A stretch of DNA of 64,000 nt from a virus, in IMG/VR virus record IMGVR_UViG_3300042308_001511, positions 280,084 through 344,083 of that record. One strand, written 5' to 3'. The translations under genes were made by a program, and so were the position numbers. Below the pieces are notes generated by a model. It saw only the letters and a program-made list of their open reading frames with translations, did not search any database and was not told the origin of the DNA. Of this stretch, positions 30,945 to 39,105 are shown piece after piece (position 1 is the stretch's first letter; the number at the start of each line of letters is the position of its first letter).

Positions 30945-31154
30945 ATGATAAAATTGAAGAAGTTTGAGGAGTTGGATTACGAACAGCTTAGAGACCAAAC
31001 GAATAGAGACTTCCACGGAAGTAAATCAGATACTGTTGAATATCCGGATGTTAGGAATATGAATAGGGATGAGTTGAAGGACTATCTTGAAACTATTGGT
31101 GTTCCATCAAACATACTCGATGAAACTGTGGATAATATACTTAGTGCACTATAA
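30945..31154 (+). CDS. N-tagged small protein, 69 aa
   Basis: MIKLKKFEELDYEQLRDQTN is a slightly diverged N-tag. The rest is helical and acidic (RDELKDYLETIGVPSNILDE), like a small helix-turn-helix or SAM-like bundle. It could be packaged. A perfect terminator follows. Confidence 0.65.
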   Translation: MIKLKKFEELDYEQLRDQTNRDFHGSKSDTVEYPDVRNMNRDELKDYLETIGVPSNILDETVDNILSAL

Positions 31155-31155
31155 T

Positions 31156-31185
31156 AAAAATACCTTCCAATTGGAAGGTATTTTT
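31156..31185. terminator. Bidirectional terminator, perfect palindrome
   Basis: ATACCTTCCAATTGGAAGGTAT with flanking A and T runs, between convergent genes ending at 31154 and 31186. Confidence 0.85.
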
Positions 31186-31617
31186 TTATTCAAATGTTAC
31201 TATTTTTCCTATAAATACACAATGTTTATTATATTTTGATTTCTCACCAGTTTCCACATTCACCACAAAAAATGCTTCTTTAGATTCTTTGGCATCGTAC
31301 ATCTCGTACTCTGTCATACCTTCAAAGTTTATTACTTCAAGATAACAATTCTTTGGAATTGCCATTCCTGATATGATTTTACCATCTGTTGATTTCACAT
31401 ATATTTTGTTTGTACTTTTTCTATACACAACGAAGAAGTCTGCACCATAACCTAATATTTGCTTATCATCATCTATTGTCTCCACAAAAAGTGTCTTACC
31501 TGTCTCAGAACTAACTATTGCGGTCTGGTAGTCGTCTAGCTCGTCTAAATATATTTCACTTTGTGCACTTACCAGTGTAGATAAGAATAGTAATGTGATT
31601 GTGATAATGTTTCTCAT
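31186..31617 (-). CDS. Secreted protein, 143 aa
   Basis: Signal peptide MRNIITITLLFLSTLVSAQS, Gln at the cleavage point. The mature part is beta-rich (ETGKTLFVETIDDDKQILGY) with one Cys pair candidate (NCYLE, KHCVF). A TATATTCG box at 31635-31642. No domain recognised. Confidence 0.7.
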   Translation of the reverse strand: MRNIITITLLFLSTLVSAQSEIYLDELDDYQTAIVSSETGKTLFVETIDDDKQILGYGADFFVVYRKSTNKIYVKSTDGKIISGMAIPKNCYLEVINFEGMTEYEMYDAKESKEAFFVVNVETGEKSKYNKHCVFIGKIVTFE

Positions 31618-31634
31618 AGTAGTTTTCGTTTCTA

Positions 31635-31642
31635 CGAATATA
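31635..31642 (-). promoter_or_regulatory. TATATTCG box
   Basis: One mismatch to TAnnTTTG, 17 bases before ATG 31617. Confidence 0.4.
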
Positions 31643-31666
31643 CTAAATTTTTATCAATTACGGTCT

Positions 31667-31957
31667 TTATATTCCTAATTCTTCTAATTTCAAGTCTCTT
31701 AGCATTTTGTACTTCCATTCTATGTATTCACTATCCATATAATGGAAAACAAGTGTTTCCAGGAATACGAAGAATCCTTCAGGTGTCAGTTCACATATTT
31801 TCTCACATGCGTATAGGTTTGAACCCATAGAGAAATTGATGTAATAGTCGGTAGGCTCAAATGGTGCCACCGGCCATTGACTTAAGTTTATATCTCCCAG
31901 TGAACTTATAAACGGTTTAGCCTCTTTGATCAACAGTTCTATCGTTTCCTTCTTCAT
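31667..31957 (-). CDS. C-tag protein, 96 aa
   Basis: MKKETIELLIKEAKPFISSL, helical with FSMGSNLYACEKICEL and the end YKMLRDLKLEELGI. Overlaps the next gene's stop by ATGA. Confidence 0.7.
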   Translation of the reverse strand: MKKETIELLIKEAKPFISSLGDINLSQWPVAPFEPTDYYINFSMGSNLYACEKICELTPEGFFVFLETLVFHYMDSEYIEWKYKMLRDLKLEELGI

Positions 31958-32193
31958 ATGCCTAGTTCCTCAATCTTTCTTTGTCGGTTCATTGCCAGTG
32001 TATCTTCGGTCTCGTACCATATACCACTATCGAAATCGATATTTATCTTCCAGTCACCATCGTCAACGGTGTAGAATAGTTTTGAGTTCTCTATGACTAA
32101 TCGGTATAGTGTTGTTGATATTTCACCTGTTCCAACCTCTCTACACTGAACGTATAAACCATCGACGAGTTCTTCTATACTAAGTTTCCTCAT
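31954..32193 (-). CDS. C-tag protein, 79 aa
   Basis: MRKLSIEELVDGLYVQCREV, a strand with YRLVIENSKLFYTVDDGDWK, and the end LAMNRQRKIEELGI. CREVGTGEIS may replace the CIS element. Confidence 0.7.
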   Translation of the reverse strand: MRKLSIEELVDGLYVQCREVGTGEISTTLYRLVIENSKLFYTVDDGDWKINIDFDSGIWYETEDTLAMNRQRKIEELGI

Positions 32194-32618
32194 CTCGCAC
32201 CTTTGTATGCAGCTTGTTTTAAAGTATCTACAATGGCGTTTCTAGGGTATTCTACAGATAGTGCACTTTCGTCTACCTCATATTTCCTAAAGCCTATCTT
32301 CTTCATTGTGAGCTTGTGTCCTATCTTATCAGGATCGACCTGTGCAACCGGATTCTCTCCGTATACGTCTACTCCGAACTCCAACTTTTCCAACTGGATG
32401 GTTTCTGCCTTCATATCCAGAATGAGCGTCAGTTTGCACGATATCATTTCGGGTCCATCCTGGTAAGGACTTGGTCTCTTAGGTATGTCAGATAGTCTTA
32501 CTCCGAATACGTCTGCATTTTCTTCTTCTTCGTCTATAGAGAAGTTCATTACTCTTGTCTGCATAGTCAATGGATGAGCTGTTTCACTCCATATAACTCT
32601 TTGTCCGTCTATCTTCAT
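32190..32618 (-). CDS. Hypothetical protein, 142 aa
   Basis: MKIDGQRVIWSETAHPLTMQ, acidic loop, then a strand-rich body (ISCKLTLILDMKAETIQLEK), ending LKQAAYKGAR. No tag. It heads a three-gene ATGA-linked unit. Confidence 0.65.
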   Translation of the reverse strand: MKIDGQRVIWSETAHPLTMQTRVMNFSIDEEEENADVFGVRLSDIPKRPSPYQDGPEMISCKLTLILDMKAETIQLEKLEFGVDVYGENPVAQVDPDKIGHKLTMKKIGFRKYEVDESALSVEYPRNAIVDTLKQAAYKGAR

Positions 32619-32672
32619 AGTTTTTTCTTTATATTACTAACGAATGTAGTGAAAAATATTATAAATACCAAC

Positions 32673-32699
32673 AAAAAACGAGGCATATACCTCGTTTTT
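32673..32699. terminator. Hairpin terminator
   Basis: CGAGG catata CCTCG between A and T runs, just past the stop of the minus gene at 32706. Confidence 0.75.
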
Positions 32700-32705
32700 C
32701 TTTTG

Positions 32706-33215
32706 TTATTCACTATAAAGGTGATGTGTCTCCGCTACGAGGTAGTCCATCAGAATAATGCTTCTTTCTTGATCGTCTTTACAATTTTCCCACATATCTT
32801 CTCCGTCCACGTATTTTCCGGTCTCGTCGTCGTAGATTCCTGAGAAGTATTGGCTTGCATAGCCACCGTCTTCTTGGCCCAGTACAGATTGTACTTCGTA
32901 GACCGCTTCGTTGAGGTCATCTACGAGTATAGAGTTCCACCATTTGGTTTCGTACGCGACGCAGTACCTGGTTATATCTCTTCCGGTTGCCTCCCATTCT
33001 AGTCTTATTTCCCAGCCAATCTCACTCAGCAAATACTCACATCGTTTGAGGTCTATTCCTTCTTTGTTGTCCTCGTTTGAATATTGCCATATCCTCAGCT
33101 CGGTTCCCGGTATTTCGATCCTGTCGGGGCTTACTTCTATATCCTCGAACATAGAGATGATGATTTGTGTCACCTCGTCAAATCCGAACTCCTCGAACAT
33201 CTTTATCCTTCTCAT
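32706..33215 (-). CDS. N-tagged acidic protein, 169 aa
   Basis: N-tag MRRIKMFEEFGFDEVTQIII. A clear paralog of 6753-7295: both have LRIWQY/FRIWSY, an acidic mid-region, and GEDMWENCKDDQERSIILMD near the end like GEDVWEYKHRRKDLILEYIV. Function unknown. A TATATATA box lies 5 bases before the ATG. Confidence 0.75.
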   Translation of the reverse strand: MRRIKMFEEFGFDEVTQIIISMFEDIEVSPDRIEIPGTELRIWQYSNEDNKEGIDLKRCEYLLSEIGWEIRLEWEATGRDITRYCVAYETKWWNSILVDDLNEAVYEVQSVLGQEDGGYASQYFSGIYDDETGKYVDGEDMWENCKDDQERSIILMDYLVAETHHLYSE

Positions 33216-33220
33216 ACGTT

Positions 33221-33228
33221 TATATATA
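33221..33228 (-). promoter_or_regulatory. TATATA box before an N-tag gene
   Basis: Minus strand TATATATA then aacgt-ATG at 33215, the same spacer as at 12621. Confidence 0.45.
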
Positions 33229-33282
33229 CGGTTTAGAGTATATATTTATTATCGTTTCGGTTAATTGCCATTAGACGGGTCA

Positions 33283-33789
33283 TTATTTTTTCAATTCTTG
33301 TATCAATTTAGTCAATTGTTCATCTGTATGAATATTGATAAATTGATCTTTTACCATCATATGGATTACATCTTCTGGGAAGTTTACTTTAAAATTAGTT
33401 CCCCATGAATCTGAAATCATTCTAAATGCAAATGGTTTAGTTTTTATGTAATCTACATATTCTTCTGTATCAATATTATCTTCATAAACATATTTCTCAT
33501 CTACTTCAGTATCATTAAATATATCATGGTAATCAAAGAAACTGTTTTGGAATAAAAAACCAGTGGGTGGAATTCTCATCATTTCTTCGGCATAAGGATC
33601 TATATAAAGTTCGTGATATCTACCATTCGTATCAACGGCTTGGTAATGATCTAATATTTTACTTTCTCTTATAGAACCGAGTCGATGGTAAATTATATTG
33701 TATCCATCTTCTGTGACAAGATTGTTGAGATAGTTTAAAGAGTTTCTGATACTATCAACTTGAATAGGATTTTCTTTTGTACCAATCAT
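33283..33789 (-). CDS. Hypothetical protein, 168 aa
   Basis: MIGTKENPIQVDSIRNSLNY, alpha/beta, acidic. Ends EQLTKLIQELKK. AT-rich codons. No tag, no TM segment, no recognised motif. First gene downstream of a terminator. Confidence 0.65.
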   Translation of the reverse strand: MIGTKENPIQVDSIRNSLNYLNNLVTEDGYNIIYHRLGSIRESKILDHYQAVDTNGRYHELYIDPYAEEMMRIPPTGFLFQNSFFDYHDIFNDTEVDEKYVYEDNIDTEEYVDYIKTKPFAFRMISDSWGTNFKVNFPEDVIHMMVKDQFINIHTDEQLTKLIQELKK

Positions 33790-33830
33790 ATAAGTTTTTT
33801 TATATTATTTTTAAACTTGCCTAATAAAAA

Positions 33831-33856
33831 AACAAAGGTGTAAAACACCTTTGTTT
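33831..33856. terminator. Hairpin terminator
   Basis: AACAAAGGTGT aaa ACACCTTTGTTT; arms abut the stop of the minus gene ending at 33855. Confidence 0.75.
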
Positions 33857-34787
33857 ATCCATATAAGAAAAAATCAAGTCTTTCGTAGCCTCTGGATTCA
33901 CCGTATTTGAGTTCGATACCTTTATCTCTGTGCCAGTTCTCTTCCATATCAAGTAACTCTTCTCCGTAGAAGACATGACTGAATACTACGTCGTTGCCCC
34001 TGAAATCGTTTGAACCTAAATAACTTAAGAAAGTAATCTTTGAAAAGTCGAACTCTTCGTCTCCGGTCTCAACCATGAAAGACCATGTTGTGATGTCGTC
34101 GAAATAGATGGTAACACCGTGCTCTCTACCCTGCTCTTCGTCGAACTTTACTAAACCAGGATATTCAAGTTGATCGTTCACAAACTTACATCCGTGTTCG
34201 TTTATATTCCAATGTGTGTACTCACTATCACCGGTACTGAAACCGAAGTCCGGATTGACATCCTTTATCTTACGGATCTTTAATAAATCTTCGTATCCAT
34301 CGTCGCCTTCTTCAATCTCGTCAGTATTGCCACCTGCGTCTCCTTCCATAAAGTCGGATAAGTTTGTCTCTGACATTACTTCGTTTCCGTCATAGTCGTA
34401 TACGGCGATTGTTGCGTCGTCTTCGAATAGTGATATACCTGTGAACGTTCCATATCCGAGCCAACTGTATTCTGGATAATCGAATAGTGCCTCCATCATG
34501 ATGTAGTGACCGAACTCTTCCTCAATGTATTCGTTAACAACTCGGTTAAAGTTTGGCAGCTTCGCCAGGTCTTCTCTGGAGATTTCGTTGAACAACTCCT
34601 CTACGTGGTTACCTGGTCCATCCATCGGGAGGTTGAAGATTAGATTTAGGAAGTCATTCTCGTCTTCCACGTTTTCTCCTTTACATAACTCTACTGCTAG
34701 TGTTAGTTCATCTCTGAACTCTTTCATTAGTGTTCCGAAAAAGTATTTCGGGATCCTTCCCGATACTTGAATTTCAAATAGTCCCAT
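33855..34787 (-). CDS. Acidic multi-domain protein, 310 aa
   Basis: MGLFEIQVSGRIPKYFFGTL, a helical N-terminal half with AVELCKGENVEDENDFLNLI, a Gly/Glu linker (GDAGGNTDEIEEGDDGYED), then a C-terminal domain shared with 25066-25617. The N-terminal half has no obvious match. It may pair with DNA-binding proteins given the charge, but no function is proven. Confidence 0.7.
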   Translation of the reverse strand: MGLFEIQVSGRIPKYFFGTLMKEFRDELTLAVELCKGENVEDENDFLNLIFNLPMDGPGNHVEELFNEISREDLAKLPNFNRVVNEYIEEEFGHYIMMEALFDYPEYSWLGYGTFTGISLFEDDATIAVYDYDGNEVMSETNLSDFMEGDAGGNTDEIEEGDDGYEDLLKIRKIKDVNPDFGFSTGDSEYTHWNINEHGCKFVNDQLEYPGLVKFDEEQGREHGVTIYFDDITTWSFMVETGDEEFDFSKITFLSYLGSNDFRGNDVVFSHVFYGEELLDMEENWHRDKGIELKYGESRGYERLDFFLYG

Positions 34788-34798
34788 TTTGTGTCCTT

Positions 34799-35017
34799 TT
34801 ATATTTCTATTATTTTATCAATCTTCATATCCCTTATATCCTCTTTTTCGACGTAGTAGATAATGGCGGTATACCTGTAACCGAGAGTACCTGCCGATGC
34901 GGAGTGTTCCGTTTTGATCACCTGTCTGATGTCAATGGTTTCCAGGAATTTGTTTAAATCACTCTCTAAATAGCCAGTGTACTCGCTGGAGAATATTTTT
35001 ATTTTTGCGTTTATCAT
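34799..35017 (-). CDS. C-tag variant protein, 72 aa
   Basis: MINAKIKIFSSEYTGYLESD, EHSASAGTLGYRYTAIIYYV and the end RDMKIDKIIEI, a tag with IIE in place of ELG. Overlaps the start of the following gene. Confidence 0.65.
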   Translation of the reverse strand: MINAKIKIFSSEYTGYLESDLNKFLETIDIRQVIKTEHSASAGTLGYRYTAIIYYVEKEDIRDMKIDKIIEI

Positions 35018-35415
35018 AGTATGTCTTTTAGTCTGTGATCCCTTATCTCTTCGGTCGGGTTTTCATTTAGTCTTATTATACTTTCGTCTAAACGATTTTT
35101 CATATGTTCCATTTTAGACATCTCGTCACAGATTTCTTTTAGTATGAGTATGAAATCCTCCTCCATTGCCTCAGTGATGTCGTTTGGTGAAATGGTTATG
35201 TATTTACCCCACCCGACAAACTCCCACATTCCTTCGATAAACGAAGTACCTAACATATATGGAGTAATCTTCACAAAGTAATCGATGTCCTTTATTATTC
35301 GGAATTCAATCTTATCCTCTCCGTATTTCATGAAACTTATACGTTGGATACTTTCCTTTCCGAAGACTTTCTCAAGTATCTCTTGCATACGTTCGACGGT
35401 TATACGTTTTTCCAT
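35014..35415 (-). CDS. C-tag variant protein, 133 aa
   Basis: MEKRITVERMQEILEKVFGK, strand pair (FRIIKDIDYFVKITPYMLGT), a helical region and the end RDHRLKDIL. It has a TATATTCG box 4 bases from its start. Confidence 0.65.
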   Translation of the reverse strand: MEKRITVERMQEILEKVFGKESIQRISFMKYGEDKIEFRIIKDIDYFVKITPYMLGTSFIEGMWEFVGWGKYITISPNDITEAMEEDFILILKEICDEMSKMEHMKNRLDESIIRLNENPTEEIRDHRLKDIL

Positions 35416-35419
35416 ATTA

Positions 35420-35427
35420 CGAATATA
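35420..35427 (-). promoter_or_regulatory. TATATTCG box
   Basis: One mismatch to TAnnTTTG, 4 bases before ATG 35415. Confidence 0.4.
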
Positions 35428-35439
35428 AGGATAGTTTTT

Positions 35440-35733
35440 TTAGATTCCAATAGAACTAAGCTTGTGATTACGTAATAACGTCTCCAACGAACTTGTTTGG
35501 TGTTTAAAGACTACCTTCTCCCAGTATTCGAGTCCCATTTTGGTATCACGCATCGTGAAAGATGACCAGATGAACCAGTTCAGATATGTGTAGTCGTCAG
35601 AAAGTATTTTCTCAGTTCTTACAACCACGTCTTTGTGAAGGTCGACCTCTTTTAGCCATTCATCTTGTACGTCTTTTGGTAGTGTTTCAAGCCATTCACG
35701 TCCCAAAAATCGAAATGTGTAATTCATTGTCAT
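35440..35733 (-). CDS. C-tag protein, 97 aa
   Basis: MTMNYTFRFLGREWLETLPK, DVQDEWLKEVDLHKDVVVRT, strongly helical, and the end LLRNHKLSSIGI. A paralog of 46545-46787, which shares PxDxxxxWL, a middle WSSFTMRDTK/ISSTLNWTMT and YWEKVVF/YWERIFM. Confidence 0.7.
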   Translation of the reverse strand: MTMNYTFRFLGREWLETLPKDVQDEWLKEVDLHKDVVVRTEKILSDDYTYLNWFIWSSFTMRDTKMGLEYWEKVVFKHQTSSLETLLRNHKLSSIGI

Positions 35734-35740
35734 ACTTTTA

Positions 35741-36286
35741 CTATAAACCGAGCTCTTCTATACGTTTGTTCCTTGTGTAGGATCTCATAAGTGGCTGTGG
35801 ATCCATACTGAACATATACTCGCCGAGGTCGTCGGGTATCAGGCAGTCGTATTCCTTCTCGATGTTCATTATGACCTCTACCATATCTAAGTCGTCAACG
35901 TTCATCTCGTTGAACGTCTTGGCGCTGTAGTTCCATTCGAAATCGTAGTCTAGGTGTTCGCGTATCATGTCGTTGAAGGTCTTCGGAAACAGCAACGTAA
36001 CTAATTGTTCTATCGTCTTTATCGTCATTTTTTCCAGTATTTCGTTTATTCTTTTCTCCCTGTGCATCGACTTGTTCCGCGCTTCGTCTGGAATGAAGTC
36101 TTTCGTCCAGTAGCTCGCTACCCTTCCTACTCTTTGTGAGTTTGTCCAGTGCTTAGGTTTTTTCGGATAGCTTATTACCCTTCCTTGGAATGTTCCATCT
36201 GGATCCGCGGTATTGCAGCTTGTTGAAATTACCTCCACGACGAACTCTGGTTCTACTTTGGCAATCCATCTCTCTCCTGTTTTCAT
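35741..36286 (-). CDS. Acyl-carrier-like domain without the phosphopantetheine serine, fused after an internal tag
   Basis: 181 aa from ATG 36286 (MKTGERWIAKVEPEFVVEVI). A barrel-like first domain ends at MHREKRINEILEK (~74-86, tag motif). Residues ~88-167 align with acyl carrier protein: NEMNVDDLDMVEVIMNIEKE then YDCLIPDDL, where ACP has DLGADSLDTVELVMALEEE. The carrier serine is replaced by Asp132, so it cannot be loaded in the usual way. The end TRNKRIEELGL is a second tag. It might bind ACP partners or act as a decoy (inference). A related copy is at 57102. Confidence 0.75.
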   Translation of the reverse strand: MKTGERWIAKVEPEFVVEVISTSCNTADPDGTFQGRVISYPKKPKHWTNSQRVGRVASYWTKDFIPDEARNKSMHREKRINEILEKMTIKTIEQLVTLLFPKTFNDMIREHLDYDFEWNYSAKTFNEMNVDDLDMVEVIMNIEKEYDCLIPDDLGEYMFSMDPQPLMRSYTRNKRIEELGL

Positions 36287-36420
36287 ATCCCTATACCGTT
36301 TAGTGTTACATGGTTGTACGTTCACGTGATTATCTTCTCAATAGAATAATTATCACGATGATTATTAATAATGTCATAATTTTATTTTTTTTTATGTCTT
36401 ACGAATATAGCAAAAATAAA
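36287..36420 (-). promoter_or_regulatory. Leader with TATATTCG box and a CGTGAT/ATCACG stem
   Basis: TATATTCG at 36402-36409 is 115 bases upstream of ATG 36286. CGTGAT-TAT (from about 36333) pairs with ATA-ATTATCACG (to about 36358) as a hairpin with a small internal irregularity. Leaders this long are rare here and the structure may regulate the ACP-like gene. Confidence 0.4.
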
Positions 36421-36819
36421 TCAGTGTGTGTAATAGTTAAAGTAATAATTCATTTTGCCGAACATACCACCTTCCATCTCGGCGAACACATAGAACCTAA
36501 GTTTTGTAATTTCGTATTTAAGAACCTCACTTGCAATCTCTCTGATGAACTGTCGTGTATCGAATGCGTCATTCAAATAAGAACTCGCGTTACGCGTGTG
36601 TTTAATCTGTTGTTTATAAGGTAACGAGTATCGGTCGGTCTTCACTGACGCATGTGTGTTTATCATATCAAGCATCTTTATGACCTTTTCTTCTATTGAC
36701 TTTTCGAGATTACACATTTGCTTCTCATACTCTTCAAGAGTTAGTTCCTTTCTATCTTTTCCAGACATTAGACCCAATAGAGTATTGTTACTTTCCGGTA
36801 TCGCTCTTAATTTCATCAA
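36421..36819 (-). CDS. Helical hypothetical protein, 132 aa
   Basis: MMKLRAIPESNNTLLGLMSG, helical (KELTLEEYEKQMCNLEKSIE), then RFYVFAEMEGGMFGKMNYYF at the end. The stop/start overlap with 36816 is ATGA. No tag and no family. Confidence 0.65.
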   Translation of the reverse strand: MMKLRAIPESNNTLLGLMSGKDRKELTLEEYEKQMCNLEKSIEEKVIKMLDMINTHASVKTDRYSLPYKQQIKHTRNASSYLNDAFDTRQFIREIASEVLKYEITKLRFYVFAEMEGGMFGKMNYYFNYYTH

Positions 36820-37199
36820 TCTATAAATCTCAATTTGTATTCTCTTATTTCTGATTGATTTGCGGGTTCGGGCATTTCATTTCCAGATGAATCGACGAGA
36901 ACTGATAAGTCAATGTATTTATCACCTGTCAATTTTATCAATTGCTCAATAATCTTATTTGATGAGGATTGATCTTCCATTGCATCGTATATATCCTGTC
37001 CGATTTCTTTTAGAGGTAATAGGTTATGTTTAACAAAGTGATTTTTTATATCATGATTATCGAGTGATAGAGCAACAAGTATGTATTTCTCTAAATCGCT
37101 TAGTTTTCCTATAACATCGGTCATATCACCCGCGTTTAGGTATTTATAGGTCTCTATGAATTCATTCGATACCTCTAATTTTTCTTTAGTTTCTTCCAT
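36816..37199 (-). CDS. Helical hypothetical protein, 127 aa
   Basis: MEETKEKLEVSNEFIETYKY, all-helical, with DMTDVIGKLSDLEKYILVAL and a late strand. It ends REYKLRFID, a distant tag-like ending. AT-rich codons. Unrecognised. Confidence 0.6.
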   Translation of the reverse strand: MEETKEKLEVSNEFIETYKYLNAGDMTDVIGKLSDLEKYILVALSLDNHDIKNHFVKHNLLPLKEIGQDIYDAMEDQSSSNKIIEQLIKLTGDKYIDLSVLVDSSGNEMPEPANQSEIREYKLRFID

Positions 37200-37205
37200 A
37201 GTTTA

Positions 37206-37520
37206 TCAATTTTTGTAAATCCATTTGTCTTCTTCGTCAAAGTAGTAGTTCTTTGTTTCTTCTGAGTTTTCAGACCTAATCTCACAATAAACCTCATTCT
37301 CTTGACAGATTTCCTCACATAGTAATGTGTCGATGTCCTCGATGTCGTCAGTGTCTAAGTTCAAAGAGATTGATAACATTTCCTCGTCTTCATCATAGTC
37401 TGTATCGACTTCTGCTTCAGCTTCAGGGTAATCACTTTGAAACCGATTAGTTATGTTATTTACTATTGTGTCGAAGTCTGAATCGGCATCAATAAAAATG
37501 TAGAATTTTGTGGTTATCAT
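37206..37520 (-). CDS. Very acidic protein, 104 aa
   Basis: Start MITTKFYIFIDADSDFDTIV at 37520. A long Asp/Glu-rich core (AEAEVDTDYDEDEEMLSISL) ends in KNYYFDEEDKWIYKN. Strand-helix-strand layout with high charge suggests a DNA-mimic or small inhibitor, but nothing proves it. Confidence 0.6.
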   Translation of the reverse strand: MITTKFYIFIDADSDFDTIVNNITNRFQSDYPEAEAEVDTDYDEDEEMLSISLNLDTDDIEDIDTLLCEEICQENEVYCEIRSENSEETKNYYFDEEDKWIYKN

Positions 37521-37525
37521 AGCTA

Positions 37526-38122
37526 TTATTTTTTGTTTGTTTTTAATATTTCTTTTGCTTTTTCGAACGCAGTCAACATACGTTCCGGTGTCCGGCATCC
37601 TTCGAATGTATAGTATCCCCTAATGGACAATTTTTCTATTCTACAAGTCTCGTAGAGTTTTCTGAATCCATATATTTCGAGTAGTACTTGGTACCACTCA
37701 ACAGAATCTGAAACGTTGTAGAGTAGGTATTCTGAGTTTGACTTCACTACCTTTGAGAAATCTGTTTTAGTTCTCGGACAAGTAGTCAGTTTATCGAACA
37801 CAACCTTTCCACGTGGAGTGAGCTGACTTTGGTCCCAAGTACATCTTGTCGCATTTTTTTCGAAGAGTGTTAACACCCTCTGTGCTTTCTCCGAGAACTC
37901 GTCACCGAGTACTGTGTTTATGGCGGAGTCTCTTTGTATCTGATCTTGTAGTTGTTCTATAGTTTGCGTACGTGACTGTTCCGACTCTTGTGTGGCCTCT
38001 ACCGTTATGACCGTAATTTCCTCGTTACCGTTCTCTATTAGAAACTTTAGGAGATCCTTTTGTTTTTCGAACCAACGGTCGGTACCGAACCTTCTTTTCA
38101 CTAAATATATTTTCTTATTCAT
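37526..38122 (-). CDS. Hypothetical protein, 198 aa
   Basis: MNKKIYLVKRRFGTDRWFEK, helical centre with Gln/Glu-rich coil (QTIEQLQDQIQRDSAINTVL), DFSKVVKSNSEYLLYNVSDS near the C-terminus, basic end. No known domain. Confidence 0.65.
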   Translation of the reverse strand: MNKKIYLVKRRFGTDRWFEKQKDLLKFLIENGNEEITVITVEATQESEQSRTQTIEQLQDQIQRDSAINTVLGDEFSEKAQRVLTLFEKNATRCTWDQSQLTPRGKVVFDKLTTCPRTKTDFSKVVKSNSEYLLYNVSDSVEWYQVLLEIYGFRKLYETCRIEKLSIRGYYTFEGCRTPERMLTAFEKAKEILKTNKK

Positions 38123-38420
38123 CTATTCCAATTTTACTTAGTTGCATCTCTCGGTATACCTGCTTCAGTAGGGGATAAGCGTGGTTCGCGTGGCTTGTGT
38201 CTACTTCGTCGGGGTTGATATCACCGGTGAGCAGGATTACGTACGCACCTGTGAACTCGTGGTGGTTTCTATGCCTGGTGAAGATGGCCACCCTGACCTG
38301 CCTCATATACTCATCGTCGATGTTGAATCCACGTTCGAGCATTATCTGTTCGATGTTGTCATAGAACTTGTACTCTATGATTGTATCGTTTTTGAATGAT
38401 ATGTAGAGGTAGCCTTCCAT
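38115..38420 (-). CDS. C-tag protein, 101 aa
   Basis: MEGYLYISFKNDTIIEYKFY, VRVAIFTRHRNHHEFTGAYV, and the end YREMQLSKIGIDE, a tag with two extra acidic residues. Overlaps the start of 37526. Confidence 0.65.
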   Translation of the reverse strand: MEGYLYISFKNDTIIEYKFYDNIEQIMLERGFNIDDEYMRQVRVAIFTRHRNHHEFTGAYVILLTGDINPDEVDTSHANHAYPLLKQVYREMQLSKIGIDE

Positions 38421-38423
38421 TTA

Positions 38424-38768
38424 TTATTTTGATTCGATTATTTCTTCAACTGCTTGTATCATCATTTCTATCTCCGGTCGGTTTCCGTCTATCAGTTCGC
38501 GTGTGTCTTTACTACCTTTAAACCTCCAGTATAACATATGTGCTATAAGGAAAAATAATGCTACATTAAATGTTATTATTAGGAATCCTAAAAAATGTAT
38601 GATACAAGGTACAATCAACCAAGGTATGAACGAGATTATCCATAATACCTTCTCACTGAAGATTGATCTCAATACTTTTAGAAGTTTTAGATATCTTTTT
38701 ATGTACTTTTCACTTTTACCATCAAGATCTTTTTTAACATCTTCTTTTATTTCATCATATGTTTTCAT
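38424..38768 (-). CDS. Two-TM membrane protein, 114 aa
   Basis: Basic N-terminus (KKDLDGKSEKYIKRYLKLLK), two TM segments at ~43-62 and ~64-84, and an acidic C-terminal helix (EIEMMIQAVEEIIESK). The YIKRYLKLLKVLRSIFSEKV stretch is amphipathic. Function unknown. Confidence 0.7.
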   Translation of the reverse strand: MKTYDEIKEDVKKDLDGKSEKYIKRYLKLLKVLRSIFSEKVLWIISFIPWLIVPCIIHFLGFLIITFNVALFFLIAHMLYWRFKGSKDTRELIDGNRPEIEMMIQAVEEIIESK

Positions 38769-38770
38769 AA

Positions 38771-39064
38771 CTAAGATAGTATTCGTTTTATGTTGCCGTT
38801 TTTGTCTGTTATGACGGTTTTCCCGGTTTTGTAAACTATTCTTACGTCTGTTCCATTAAACCTTGCTTCACTACAATCTTTCCAGTATGATCCAAAAGTG
38901 TTGCCGTTTTTGTCACATAACCAGACCTTACCATCTGTTTTTGTAACTAAGTATCTTTCGGTTACTGTGTCATAATCCGCGAATACGACATTACTCTGTA
39001 GTTGTGATCCGGTGTTCCCGTTTTGATCACATTTATATAAACGTCCGTCTTTTATGATAAACAT
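38771..39064 (-). CDS. DKNGN-repeat beta protein, 97 aa
   Basis: Three repeats of L/V-x-x-C/T-D-x-N-G-N (KCDQNGNTGS, LCDKNGNTFG, ITDKNGNIKR) separated by strand pairs, resembling blades or hairpins of WG/beta-propeller repeats. May be a fragment of a repeat protein. TATATTTA box lies upstream. Confidence 0.6.
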   Translation of the reverse strand: MFIIKDGRLYKCDQNGNTGSQLQSNVVFADYDTVTERYLVTKTDGKVWLCDKNGNTFGSYWKDCSEARFNGTDVRIVYKTGKTVITDKNGNIKRILS

Positions 39065-39105
39065 ATTTTTATTTTTAGGTTATTGTAAATATAATAAAAA
39101 TTATA

